DNA from: JAAFHB01 sp037133495
GTDB lineage: Bacteria > Bacteroidota > Bacteroidia > Bacteroidales > Prolixibacteraceae
Direction of reading: 5' to 3'
NCBI GenBank assembly: GCA_037133495.1
Contig: JBAXOA010000003.1
Location: forward strand, 21,607 to 85,606
Length of the DNA: 64,000 nt
Shown here in pieces: positions 42,429 through 50,991 of the stretch; positions within the stretch are counted from its first letter, which is position 1, and each line of letters opens with the position of its first letter. A program made the position numbers and the translations under genes. The notes beneath the pieces are model-generated. The model did not search any database. It had not been told where the DNA came from and saw nothing but the letters and a program-made list of their open reading frames with translations.

Positions 42429-43544
42429 ATGATTATAGGTGTCCCAAAAGAAATTAAAAATAATGAAAACCGGGTAGCACTCACCCCTGCAGGTGCGGCG
42501 GAATTAGTGAAAAGGGGTAATGACGTTTATGTTCAGGCATCAGCAGGAAATGGCAGCGGTTTTGCCGATTCCGAATATGTTGTTGCAGGTGCAAAAATTC
42601 TTCCCGCTATTGAGGATGTTTATGCAATAGCCGACATGATTATGAAGGTGAAAGAACCTATCGAATCAGAATATAATTTGATTCGCCAAGGCCAGCTGGT
42701 TTATACTTATTTTCACTTTGCATCATCTGAGCCGCTGACCAATGCGATGATTCGTCGCAAAGCAGTATGCCTTGCTTATGAAACCGTTGAACTTGAAGAC
42801 CGTTCTCTTCCATTGTTGATACCAATGTCGGAAGTTGCGGGACGTATGTCGATTCACGAAGGTGCCAAATACCTCGAAAAGACTTTTGGCGGTCGTGGAA
42901 TGTTACTAGGCGGTGTTCCAGGTGTTCTTCCTGCAAAAGTTTTGATCCTTGGCGGTGGTATTGTAGGAACAGAAGCAGCAAAAATGGCTGCTGGTCTGGG
43001 TGCCGATGTAACCATCATGGATGTAAGTCTGCGTCGTTTACGTTACCTTGACGACATTATGCCTGCAAATGTGAAAACCATGATGTCAAACGATTACAAT
43101 ATCAGATCACAGGTAAAAGTAAGTGATGTGATTGTAGGTGCGGTACTTATTCCAGGTACAAGAGCTCCTTTTCTGATTACCAAAGACATGCTGAAAACAA
43201 TGGAGCCTGGAACTGTAATGATTGATGTAGCAGTTGATCAGGGTGGTTGTATCGAGACTACTGTTCCCACTACACATGATCATCCGACCTATGTGATTGA
43301 CGAAGTAATTCATTATACAGTGGCCAATATGCCTGGTGCGGTTCCGCGTACTTCAACCATCGCATTAACCAATGCCACATTGCCATATGCTATTGCGCTT
43401 GCTGCCAAGGGATGGAAAAAGGCGTGTTCCGAAGACAGTGCCTTGAAAAAAGGGTTGAATGTTGTTGATGGAAAAGTTGTTTACATGGGTGTTGCTGAAG
43501 CTTTCGGTCTTGCTTACCATGAAGTGAACAATGTATTGAGATAG
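42429..43544 (+). CDS. ald: Alanine dehydrogenase
   Basis: 371 residues, full length. It starts MIIGVPKEIKNNENRVALTP and has the pyruvate/alanine-binding R15, K75 and H96, and the Rossmann GGGIVGTEAAKMAAG at about 174-188, with VDVAVDQGGCIETT near 270. It converts L-alanine and NAD to pyruvate, ammonia and NADH in the cytoplasm. A terminator follows 20 bases after the stop, so it is a single transcription unit. Confidence 0.97.
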   Translation: MIIGVPKEIKNNENRVALTPAGAAELVKRGNDVYVQASAGNGSGFADSEYVVAGAKILPAIEDVYAIADMIMKVKEPIESEYNLIRQGQLVYTYFHFASSEPLTNAMIRRKAVCLAYETVELEDRSLPLLIPMSEVAGRMSIHEGAKYLEKTFGGRGMLLGGVPGVLPAKVLILGGGIVGTEAAKMAAGLGADVTIMDVSLRRLRYLDDIMPANVKTMMSNDYNIRSQVKVSDVIVGAVLIPGTRAPFLITKDMLKTMEPGTVMIDVAVDQGGCIETTVPTTHDHPTYVIDEVIHYTVANMPGAVPRTSTIALTNATLPYAIALAAKGWKKACSEDSALKKGLNVVDGKVVYMGVAEAFGLAYHEVNNVLR

Positions 43545-43564
43545 TACCTAATTCTTAAAATACA

Positions 43565-43605
43565 AAAGACCTTCCGGAAGTTGATAACCGGAAGGTCTTT
43601 TTTTT
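43565..43605 (+). terminator. Rho-independent terminator of ald
   Basis: Stem AAAGACCTTCCGG / CCGGAAGGTCTTT with a 10-base loop, followed by a run of eight or more T. Confidence 0.95.
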
Positions 43606-43677
43606 GTTGTAATTTACTGTGATTGTAAATTGCGGAACCCAGATTTCTCATCAATCCTAATCCATATCTTCGAACTG

Positions 43678-43749
43678 CCTAATAGCCTAATAGTCTAATA
43701 GCCTAATGGCCTAATTGCCTAATAGTCTAATAGCCTAATAGCCTAATAT
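43678..43749. repeat. Tandem octamer array (9 copies of [c/t]ctaatag)
   Basis: Nine head-to-tail octamers, mostly CCTAATAG with TCTAATAG, CCTAATGG, CCTAATTG and CCTAATAT variants, in the gap between the convergent ald and valS genes, ending five bases before the valS stop. Same unit length and same kind of location as the array at 27873. Confidence 0.9.
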
Positions 43750-43754
43750 TCTGA

Positions 43755-46400
43755 TTATTGCATTGACAATTTAAACGAAATAAGCCGTTCTTCAAGCATC
43801 TTAATCTTCTCTTCCGCATCGCTTTGTTTCTTACGCTCCAACTCAACTACCTGCGCAGGTGCACTGCTCATAAAACGTTCGTTTCCCGTTTTTTTCATTA
43901 CTGATTCAAGAAACCCAATGGTATATTTCAGCTCCTCTTCAATTTTCATAATCTCCTCTTCAATATTCACAACATCACCAAGCGGAATATAAAAAGCCGA
44001 TGTATTGACTCTGAATGACATGGCTCCATCGACTTCCTGTGAAGCAACTTCGAGTTCCGACAGATTCCCCATCTTCATCAAAATTGGATTGTATTCCGGA
44101 ATAAAACCTTTCTCTCCGGGTACGATAAATAATTTCAGCTGTTCTTTGTTCGCAATATCTTTCTCTTTTCGTATGGCACGAATTCCCGTAATCGCCTCTT
44201 TTATTAATTCAAATTTTTCGCAAATCTCATTCTGACCCCTGACAGGTTTTGGCCAGGCCGAAATCATAATGGAATCTCCGTGTTTCCGTTCCTTCAGTAA
44301 ATGCCAGATCTCCTCAGAAATAAATGGCATAAAAGGATGGAGGAGTCGCAGTACTTCATCAAACAATTCGCTTGCTTCATTAAGTGTTGTTGAGTCAATA
44401 GGTTGCAGGTAGGAGGGTTTGATGATCTCTAATAACCAGCCTGAGAATTCGTCGCGGATAGCATTATAGATGGTCATTAAAGCATCGTTAAGTCGGTATT
44501 TGTCGAAATGATCATCCATAGTTACGATCACTTCACTTAGTTTGGCCTTGAACCACTCTATTCCTAACCGGGAATGTTCGGGTTGTGGAATGTTAGGGTC
44601 TACTTCCCATCCATTAATAAGTCGAAAGGAATTCCAGATCTTTGAACTGAAATTGCGCCCCTGCTCAGTAAGAGACTCATCAAATAGGATATCGTTCCCA
44701 GCCGGTGAGCAAAATAACATTCCTACCCTGACACCGTCGGCACCATATTTTGCAATCAGATCTAGCGGATCGGGCGAATTTCCAAGTGATTTCGACATTT
44801 TACGACGCTGCTGATCTCTAACTATTCCTGTGAAATAGACGTTCTTAAATGGAAGATCGCCACGATATTCGTATCCTGCAATAATCATTCGGGCTACCCA
44901 GAAGAAAATAATTTCAGGAGCTGTCACCAGATCGTTGGTTGGATAGTAGTATCTAATCTCTTCGTTATCAGGATTATTGATTCCGTCGAATACTGATATC
45001 GGCCAAAGCCACGAAGAAGCCCAAGTGTCGAGTACATCTTCGTCCTGGCGTAAATCCTTAATTGTTAATTGATTGTCGCCTGTCTTAAGGCGTGCCTGCT
45101 CAACCGCTTTTTCTTCACTTTCAGCCACGACAAAGGATCCGTCAGCAAGATAGTAAACCGGAATACGATGACCCCACCAGAGCTGACGAGAGATACACCA
45201 GTCTTTGATGTTCTCCATCCAATGACGGTAGAGATTTTTAAATTTCGCCGGATAGAATTTGATTTCATCATTTTCTACTGCGTCGGCGGCTGGTTTAGTG
45301 ATCTCTGTCATTTTGAGGAACCACTGCGCCGAAAGTTTTGGTTCGATGGGTACATCTGTACGCTCCGAATAGCCCACTTTATTGTTGTAATCCTCAATTT
45401 TAACCAGATTTCCGGCTGCTTCAAGCATCGGAATGATTTGTTTTCGGGCTTCGAAACGATCGACACCCACGAGCAATTGTGCTTTTTCGCTAAGTGTACC
45501 ATCGTCATTAAATGTGTCGATCACCTCCAGATGATGGCGTAATCCGATTTCGTAGTCGTTAATATCGTGGGCTGGTGTAATTTTAAGGCATCCTGTACCA
45601 AATTCAATATCAACATATTCGTCGGCAATAACCGGAACCAGACGATTAACAAGCGGAACAAATACCTTCTTCCCGACAAGGTGCCGGAAGCGTTCGTCAT
45701 TCGGATTTACACAAACGGCAGTATCACCCAGAATTGTTTCGGGTCGTGTAGTGGCAACGGTTACATATTCATCATCGGCATCCTCAATTTTATAGCGGAC
45801 ATAGTAGAGCTTCGATTTTTCTTCTTTGTGATTAACCTCCTCGTCTGAAAGTGCTGTTTTAGCAGCAGGATCCCAGTTAACCATTCTTACCCCGCGATAG
45901 ACTAAACCTTTATTAAACAGATCGACAAATACCTTGATGACTGATTCGGACCGGATTTTATCCATTGTGAAACAGGTTCGTTCCCAGTCGCAGGAAGCTC
46001 CAAGTTTTTTAAGCTGATCCAGGATGATACCGCCATGTTTGTCCTTCCATTCCCAGGCATGGGCCAGAAATTCGTCACGTGTGAGACTGTCTTTGGAGAT
46101 TCCTTCTTTACGCAATTTATCCACGACTTTTGCTTCAGTGGCAATGGATGCATGGTCGGTCCCCGGTACCCAGCAGGCATTTTTCCCTTGCATACGTGCC
46201 CTGCGCACTAAAATATCCTGTATGGAATTATTCAGCATATGTCCCATGTGCAATACACCGGTCACATTCGGCGGTGGAATTACTATTGTATATGGCTCAC
46301 GTTCATCAGGTTCGGAATGGAAGAAGTTTTGCTCCATCCAGTATTTGTACCATTTATCTTCAACTAAAGAAGGATCGTATTTAATCGGAATTTCCATCAT
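43755..46400 (-). CDS. valS: Valyl-tRNA synthetase
   Basis: 881 residues, class I aminoacyl-tRNA synthetase. HMGH at 51-54 (HIGH motif), the CP1 editing domain in the 190-340 range, KMSKS in RRKMSKSLGN, the anticodon-binding domain and a C-terminal coiled coil (from about 815). PPPNVTGVLHMGH and ASSWLWP mark it as valyl rather than isoleucyl or leucyl. Essential, single gene. A start at M2 (46397) is equally possible. Confidence 0.97.
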   Translation of the reverse strand: MMEIPIKYDPSLVEDKWYKYWMEQNFFHSEPDEREPYTIVIPPPNVTGVLHMGHMLNNSIQDILVRRARMQGKNACWVPGTDHASIATEAKVVDKLRKEGISKDSLTRDEFLAHAWEWKDKHGGIILDQLKKLGASCDWERTCFTMDKIRSESVIKVFVDLFNKGLVYRGVRMVNWDPAAKTALSDEEVNHKEEKSKLYYVRYKIEDADDEYVTVATTRPETILGDTAVCVNPNDERFRHLVGKKVFVPLVNRLVPVIADEYVDIEFGTGCLKITPAHDINDYEIGLRHHLEVIDTFNDDGTLSEKAQLLVGVDRFEARKQIIPMLEAAGNLVKIEDYNNKVGYSERTDVPIEPKLSAQWFLKMTEITKPAADAVENDEIKFYPAKFKNLYRHWMENIKDWCISRQLWWGHRIPVYYLADGSFVVAESEEKAVEQARLKTGDNQLTIKDLRQDEDVLDTWASSWLWPISVFDGINNPDNEEIRYYYPTNDLVTAPEIIFFWVARMIIAGYEYRGDLPFKNVYFTGIVRDQQRRKMSKSLGNSPDPLDLIAKYGADGVRVGMLFCSPAGNDILFDESLTEQGRNFSSKIWNSFRLINGWEVDPNIPQPEHSRLGIEWFKAKLSEVIVTMDDHFDKYRLNDALMTIYNAIRDEFSGWLLEIIKPSYLQPIDSTTLNEASELFDEVLRLLHPFMPFISEEIWHLLKERKHGDSIMISAWPKPVRGQNEICEKFELIKEAITGIRAIRKEKDIANKEQLKLFIVPGEKGFIPEYNPILMKMGNLSELEVASQEVDGAMSFRVNTSAFYIPLGDVVNIEEEIMKIEEELKYTIGFLESVMKKTGNERFMSSAPAQVVELERKKQSDAEEKIKMLEERLISFKLSMQ

Positions 46401-47033
46401 CGTTATTGCTTTTATTCATTCACTTTTCATTCAGTGATTTAACTCAATTTTAAGGTTTCACTGAATAAGGGAACAAAAATAGGAAAAAGGAGAGAAACAG
46501 AAAGGATTGTTAGAGAAGAATCGGCTGAGGAGGATCAGAATAATGGTCTGACTAATAAAACTCCTTTAGAATAACAATAGAATCCTCACTAACCAGTTTC
46601 GATGCTATTGCCAGTTTTTTCTCAAGAATCGACCTTTTCTGGAACTTATTGTAATAATCAATCGCATCATTTGAATGTAAAATTTGAGGTTTCAGCAAAC
46701 ACTTAATGCAAACAATTGATAAGACAGTAAAGGCAAGCCGCAATCTGCTTAAAGCCTTAACCAGAAAAACCCGAAACGTTTAGCCGATTGGGGAATTATT
46801 TTTGATCCATTTGAAGTGATAGTGATCGGGTGACTTTTCAAGTTATGGACAGTCACCCGGTCACTTTTGCAAGCAATCCAAATGCTTTTTAAATCAATTC
46901 TAAATTCAACTTTCTGAATTTCAACTAAGAAAGTAGATTTGGTGGTACTAAGAATGGGGAGAATTATACTTTAAACGGCGTTTAACAGGTCACCACTACT
47001 TCCGGAAATTTCGAAAAATTGATGAATCTTCTT
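46401..47033. other. Gene-poor region of about 630 bases
   Basis: No convincing gene. A 63-codon minus-strand frame at 46552-46743 has no recognisable content. The one structure is an inverted repeat at 46821-46865 (agtgatcgggtgact / agtcacccggtcact, one mismatch in 15, 15-base loop), probably a hairpin. Confidence 0.5.
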
Positions 47034-47041
47034 TATATTTG
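47034..47041 (+). promoter_or_regulatory. -7 element candidate (TATATTTG) of the ParE-type module
   Basis: A perfect TAnnTTTG match 15 bases before the antitoxin ATG at 47057. Confidence 0.35.
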
Positions 47042-47056
47042 TAAAAAACAAGAGCG

Positions 47057-47275
47057 ATGACAAGATTACAAATGTCGGAATTGCACAAATTATCTGTTAA
47101 AGATAAAATCAAAGTTGTACAATCTTTATGGGACGATATTGCAAAAGAGCAATCTATTGAAGGATTACCCGCGGCGCATAAAAAAATTCTTGATGAAAGG
47201 ATCCGGAATATTGAGGCTGGCAATGCCCTTTTAAAACCTTGGTCAGAGGTTCAAACGAAATATCGCGAATTGTAA
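47057..47275 (+). CDS. Addiction-module antitoxin (TIGR02574-like)
   Basis: 72 residues: a helical N-terminus (LHKLSVKDKIKVVQSLWDDIAKE) and the VRxxxE-like helical end LDERIRNIEAGNALLKPWSEV, which matches the addiction module component family paired with ParE/RelE toxins. Its stop and the toxin ATG overlap as TAATG, so the two are coupled. Neutralises the toxin and probably represses its own promoter (family knowledge). Confidence 0.85.
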   Translation: MTRLQMSELHKLSVKDKIKVVQSLWDDIAKEQSIEGLPAAHKKILDERIRNIEAGNALLKPWSEVQTKYREL

Positions 47276-47577
47276 TGAAATACAATGTTCTAATTCTATC
47301 GGAAGCGGAACTTGATATTGATGATGCTTTCGTTTGGTACGAATTGCATCAAATCGGATTAGGTAAGAGATTCTACGAATCAGTGGATAAATCTGTACAC
47401 TTTATATCCGAAAGTCCTTTAAGTTGTTCCGAGATTTATAAAGGTTTGCGTAGGTTTGTTATCAAAAAATTTCCCTATGGAATCTATTACAAAGTGAACA
47501 TGGCGAGTCGAGAAATACAAATAGTCGGGGTAATCCATTTTAGAAGGAGCTCAAAAATTTTGAGAAAAAGAATTTAA
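47275..47577 (+). CDS. ParE/RelE-superfamily toxin
   Basis: 100 residues from the ATG at 47275; a frame from 47239 would extend into the antitoxin and was not used. The pattern MKYNVLILSEAELDIDDAFVWYE, then RRFVIKKFPYGIYYKV and IQIVGVIHFRRSS, is typical of ParE-type toxins (RelE/ParE fold). Targets in the family are DNA gyrase or ribosome-bound mRNA; which applies cannot be told. A hairpin (47610-47650) lies downstream. Confidence 0.87.
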   Translation: MKYNVLILSEAELDIDDAFVWYELHQIGLGKRFYESVDKSVHFISESPLSCSEIYKGLRRFVIKKFPYGIYYKVNMASREIQIVGVIHFRRSSKILRKRI

Positions 47578-47609
47578 GAAGAAATGACGTTTCGGATTAC
47601 TAAACAACA

Positions 47610-47650
47610 TCCGGTTTGAAAAACATTTAAGAAATATTATTCAAACCGGA
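47610..47650. terminator. Hairpin after the ParE-type toxin gene
   Basis: Perfect 11-base inverted repeat (tccggtttgaa / ttcaaaccgga) with a 19-base loop, 33 bases past the stop. No T-run. Confidence 0.45.
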
Positions 47651-47736
47651 GAGCTAATTGAAAATTCAGTTAGTTCCATTTTGGAACATACTGCTTAAGA
47701 TAGCAAAAATTATCAAACTCAATTTTATTAATTCGC

Positions 47737-47744
47737 TACCTTTG
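47737..47744 (+). promoter_or_regulatory. -7 element candidate (TACCTTTG) of the YkgJ-type gene
   Basis: A perfect TAnnTTTG match 19 bases before the ATG at 47763. It lies inside the longer frame that starts at 47658, which supports the shorter start. Confidence 0.4.
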
Positions 47745-47762
47745 CGGTTTAAGAATCAGAAT

Positions 47763-48284
47763 ATGCAGGAATCGGTAAAAAACCTTATTGCCCCTTATTA
47801 TCAGTTGCGTACCGAAATTGACGCCTTGAGTGAATCTCTTGAAAAAGAGCATTATCAGCACCTGAATTGCAAAAAAGGCTGCGATTTATGCTGTATGGCG
47901 ATATCGGTTTTCCCGGTTGAATTTTATGCCATAAAAGCAGAGCTTGATCTGAAGCCAATGACTGAACTGCCTGTTCCAAAAGACCAGAATGATTGTCGTT
48001 TTTTGGTGAATCACAATTGTGCTATTTATCCTTCAAGACCGGTAATCTGCCGGACACACGGATTACCTTTGCTGTATATGAGTTTGGCCAGTGACGAGTA
48101 TGAGCTTTCGATTTGTGAATTGAATTTCACCAATTTTGATTTGAGTGATTTTGATGAGGACAATACCTACCCGATGGACAGGATAAACAGCAAGCTTTAT
48201 CAGCTTAATAAAAATTTTGTAGCCGGCTTCGACGAGACGAAGTATTCAGAGACAGAACGTATTCCATTGTCGAAACTGCTTTAA
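47763..48284 (+). CDS. YkgJ-type cysteine-cluster protein
   Basis: 173 residues from the ATG at 47763; a longer frame starts at 47658 but would include the promoter candidate. The cysteine set CKKGCDLCC (about 39-47), then CRFLVNHNCAIYPSRPVICRTHG, is the zinc/iron-chelating CxxCxxCC-type pattern of the YkgJ family (Fe-S or zinc binding). Function unknown. The 243-base gap to the fumarase gene shows nothing clear. Confidence 0.83.
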   Translation: MQESVKNLIAPYYQLRTEIDALSESLEKEHYQHLNCKKGCDLCCMAISVFPVEFYAIKAELDLKPMTELPVPKDQNDCRFLVNHNCAIYPSRPVICRTHGLPLLYMSLASDEYELSICELNFTNFDLSDFDEDNTYPMDRINSKLYQLNKNFVAGFDETKYSETERIPLSKLL

Positions 48285-48527
48285 AGTGATTGCCGATACT
48301 GGTTACCCGCTGCTGGTTGCTCTTGTTACAAACCTCAATCCGCACAATATTACCAGACTGTTAAAAATCATCAATGCTGACATTGCTTACCACTTTTTGT
48401 GTATTTTTGTTCAAGGTTATGAATTGAATTAAGCCTGTTTTAAAGCCTTTAAGATGACTTTTTCTGAAAAAGGCAATCTGAAAAATAAATTGTTTATCTC
48501 ATTAATATTTAAATAGATATCCTCATT

Positions 48528-50135
48528 ATGGCAGAATTTAGCTATCAAAAACCTTTTCCGGTTAAGAAAGACACCACAAAGTATCGGTTGTTAACCAAAG
48601 ATTTTGTTTCAACGATTGATATTGACGGTCGTAAAATACTAAAAGTAGCACCTGAAGGGCTTGAGTTGCTTGCAAAAGAGAGTTTTGCTGATGTCTCATT
48701 TTATTTGAGAGAGGCTCATCTCGAAAAACTGGCAACCATATTGAAAGATGGCGAAGCAAGTGACAACGATATTTTTGTGGCATACACCATGCTGTTAAAT
48801 CAGGTTGTTTCTGCAGAAGGGGAATTGCCAACCTGCCAGGATACCGGCACGGCTATTGTGATGGGAAAAAAGGGAGAGAATGTCTTCACGGGCTGTGACG
48901 ATGCAAAATATTTGTCAAAGGGAATTTACGAAACCTACCGCGATCGTAACCTGCGTTATTCGCAAGTTGTTCCGATAACTATGTTTAATGAGAAAAACAC
49001 AGGCAATAATCTTCCTGCCCAGATTGATATTTATGCTACAGAAGGAAACAGCTATGAATTTTTATTCATTACCAAAGGAGGCGGTTCCGGGAATAAGACC
49101 TTTTTGTACCAACAGACCAAATCCTTATTGAATGAGGAGAGCCTTGCGGGATTTATTAAAGAGAAGATTAAAGATTTGGGAACATCGGCATGTCCTCCCT
49201 ATCACCTGGCTGTTGTGATCGGTGGCACGTCTGCCGAAGCCACGCTGGGTACAGTTAAAAAGGCATCGGCAGGTTATCTGGATCATCTTCCAACAGAAGG
49301 AAATGAAGGAGGACAAGCTTTTCGTGATCTTGAATGGGAGGAAAAAATCACAGCGATTTGTCGTGAAAGTGGGATAGGAGCACAGTTTGGCGGGAAATAT
49401 TTTGTTCATGATGTTAGAGTGATCCGTTTGCCTCGTCATGCCGCGTCGTGTCCGGTTGGTATAGGTGTTAGCTGCAGTGCAGACCGTAATATCAAGGCGA
49501 AGATTACCGAAGAGGGAATTTTTCTCGAAGAACTGGAGCGTAACCCGGCGCGGTTCCTTCCTAATCAGGCTCCATTTATGCAACCTGCAATTGATATCGA
49601 TCTCGACCGGCCGATGGACGAAGTCAGGGCAGAACTGTCAAAATATCCTGTAAAAACACGGTTAAACCTGAGAGGTACGCTCATTGTTGCCCGTGATATT
49701 GCTCATGCTCAGATCAAAGAGATGATCGATTCCGGCAAGCCAATGCCGGAATATTTCAAAAAGCATCCGGTTTATTATGCTGGTCCAGCCAAAACTCCGA
49801 AAGGGATGGCTTCAGGTAGTTTTGGACCCACAACTGCAGGTCGCATGGATAGTTATGTCGATCTTTTTCAGGATCTTGGAGGATCGATGATCATGCTGGC
49901 AAAAGGAAACCGTTCGAAACAAGTTACAGATGCCTGCAAAAAACACGGCGGTTTTTATCTTGGATCGATAGGCGGTCCGGCCGCGATATTGGCCAAAAAC
50001 AGCATTAAATCAGTTAAAGTGGTTGATTTTGAAGAGCTTGGCATGGAGGCTGTTAGGGAGATAACTGTGGAGAATTTTCCTGCATTTATCATTGTTGATG
50101 ACAAAGGGAATGACTTTTTTGCTGAATTAAAGTAG
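48528..50135 (+). CDS. fumB: Fumarate hydratase, class I (iron-sulfur)
   Basis: 535 residues, single-chain class I fumarase: alpha part with LPTCQDTGTAIVMGKKG and GGGSGNKTFLYQQTKS, and beta part with YYAGPAKTPKGMASGSFGPTTAGRMD and GSIGGPAAILA. It hydrates fumarate to malate using a [4Fe-4S] cluster and is oxygen-sensitive, which fits an anaerobe or facultative organism. Single gene. The symbol follows the E. coli fumA/fumB type; the sequence does not decide between them. Confidence 0.96.
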   Translation: MAEFSYQKPFPVKKDTTKYRLLTKDFVSTIDIDGRKILKVAPEGLELLAKESFADVSFYLREAHLEKLATILKDGEASDNDIFVAYTMLLNQVVSAEGELPTCQDTGTAIVMGKKGENVFTGCDDAKYLSKGIYETYRDRNLRYSQVVPITMFNEKNTGNNLPAQIDIYATEGNSYEFLFITKGGGSGNKTFLYQQTKSLLNEESLAGFIKEKIKDLGTSACPPYHLAVVIGGTSAEATLGTVKKASAGYLDHLPTEGNEGGQAFRDLEWEEKITAICRESGIGAQFGGKYFVHDVRVIRLPRHAASCPVGIGVSCSADRNIKAKITEEGIFLEELERNPARFLPNQAPFMQPAIDIDLDRPMDEVRAELSKYPVKTRLNLRGTLIVARDIAHAQIKEMIDSGKPMPEYFKKHPVYYAGPAKTPKGMASGSFGPTTAGRMDSYVDLFQDLGGSMIMLAKGNRSKQVTDACKKHGGFYLGSIGGPAAILAKNSIKSVKVVDFEELGMEAVREITVENFPAFIIVDDKGNDFFAELK

Positions 50136-50189
50136 ATCGCAATTTACGAATTGATGTTGCACAGAAGATTTTCAAACCAGGCGTGCAGC

Positions 50190-50960
50190 TTAATTTTTAA
50201 TGCATCGAACAGATAACCCGTTCCTTTTGCCCTCATCATGCCTGGTTACCCGATTTTCATCGTATCCCAGATAACGGGTCCAGGCATTAATTGATTTTAC
50301 TGATGTAGAACTCCACCAATAACCCATTCGGCCAAATAGACCGAATGTGCCGGCACTGTCACGGAATCCGCCGGGAAGGCCTCCGAATCCGGATAAATTG
50401 GTTCCGTTTCCTGATAATTCAGTATCGGGAGTTCGTTTTCCACTGTCTCGTGTATCTTTACACCCATGGCAAGGAACTTTTCTACGGTATTCAGCATTCC
50501 AGTTTTTACAATCCGGACATGGTATTATTTCGCCACCTTTGATAACTATTGGAACCCATCCGGTGAGGCTTTTCATTTTGGAGCCTGCATCTTCTTCATC
50601 TCCAATGGTTGCTATCAGAATAGTCCAGTCATTGTCATTGGGTACATGCCAGCCATACGGAGCTAAGCCTCTTAAGTCACTGACAGCATACCAATTATAT
50701 AATTTGCCGTATTTTTTGGCATTTACTGGATCGTTCTCGTAATAGCACCAGACCGGTTTTTTTGAATTACCGGCTATTGTCCATTCTGCGACTGTTTTTG
50801 CCTCTGGAATTGAATCTCCGTTTCTAAATGTAGTGATATTCAGGTTTGTGCTTGCCCAGGATTGTTTACCGATTGTAATTTCCTGAGCATAAATATTGTA
50901 ATTAAAGGAAAATGAAATTACAATCAAAATAATAGCTGTCAGGGTAATTGATATCTTCAT
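50190..50960 (-). CDS. Exported FISUMP-domain protein with a CxxC pair insert
   Basis: 256 residues with a signal peptide (about 1-25). The FISUMP (Fibrobacter succinogenes major paralogous) domain is clear: IGKQSWASTNLNITTFRNGDSIPEA, YGKLYNWYAVSDLRGLAPYGWHVPND, GGLPGGFRDSAGTFG, GYWWSSTS and GLSVRCIKN. In the middle (about 145-165) is an insert with CPDC and CHGC 14 residues apart, like a DnaJ-type zinc knuckle, not usual for this domain. Function of FISUMP proteins is not known; they are exported. Confidence 0.85.
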   Translation of the reverse strand: MKISITLTAIILIVISFSFNYNIYAQEITIGKQSWASTNLNITTFRNGDSIPEAKTVAEWTIAGNSKKPVWCYYENDPVNAKKYGKLYNWYAVSDLRGLAPYGWHVPNDNDWTILIATIGDEEDAGSKMKSLTGWVPIVIKGGEIIPCPDCKNWNAEYRRKVPCHGCKDTRDSGKRTPDTELSGNGTNLSGFGGLPGGFRDSAGTFGLFGRMGYWWSSTSVKSINAWTRYLGYDENRVTRHDEGKRNGLSVRCIKN

Positions 50961-50991
50961 GGTCGCTTTTTTACCTGATTAATAACATTAT

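Noticed and set aside
45069..45542. Plus-strand frame of 157 codons inside valS
   Set aside because: Antisense to the conserved synthetase; no start context or domain.
46552..46743. Minus-strand frame of 63 codons in the gap after valS
   Set aside because: A short hydrophobic start followed by unremarkable sequence; no promoter, homology or neighbour supports it.
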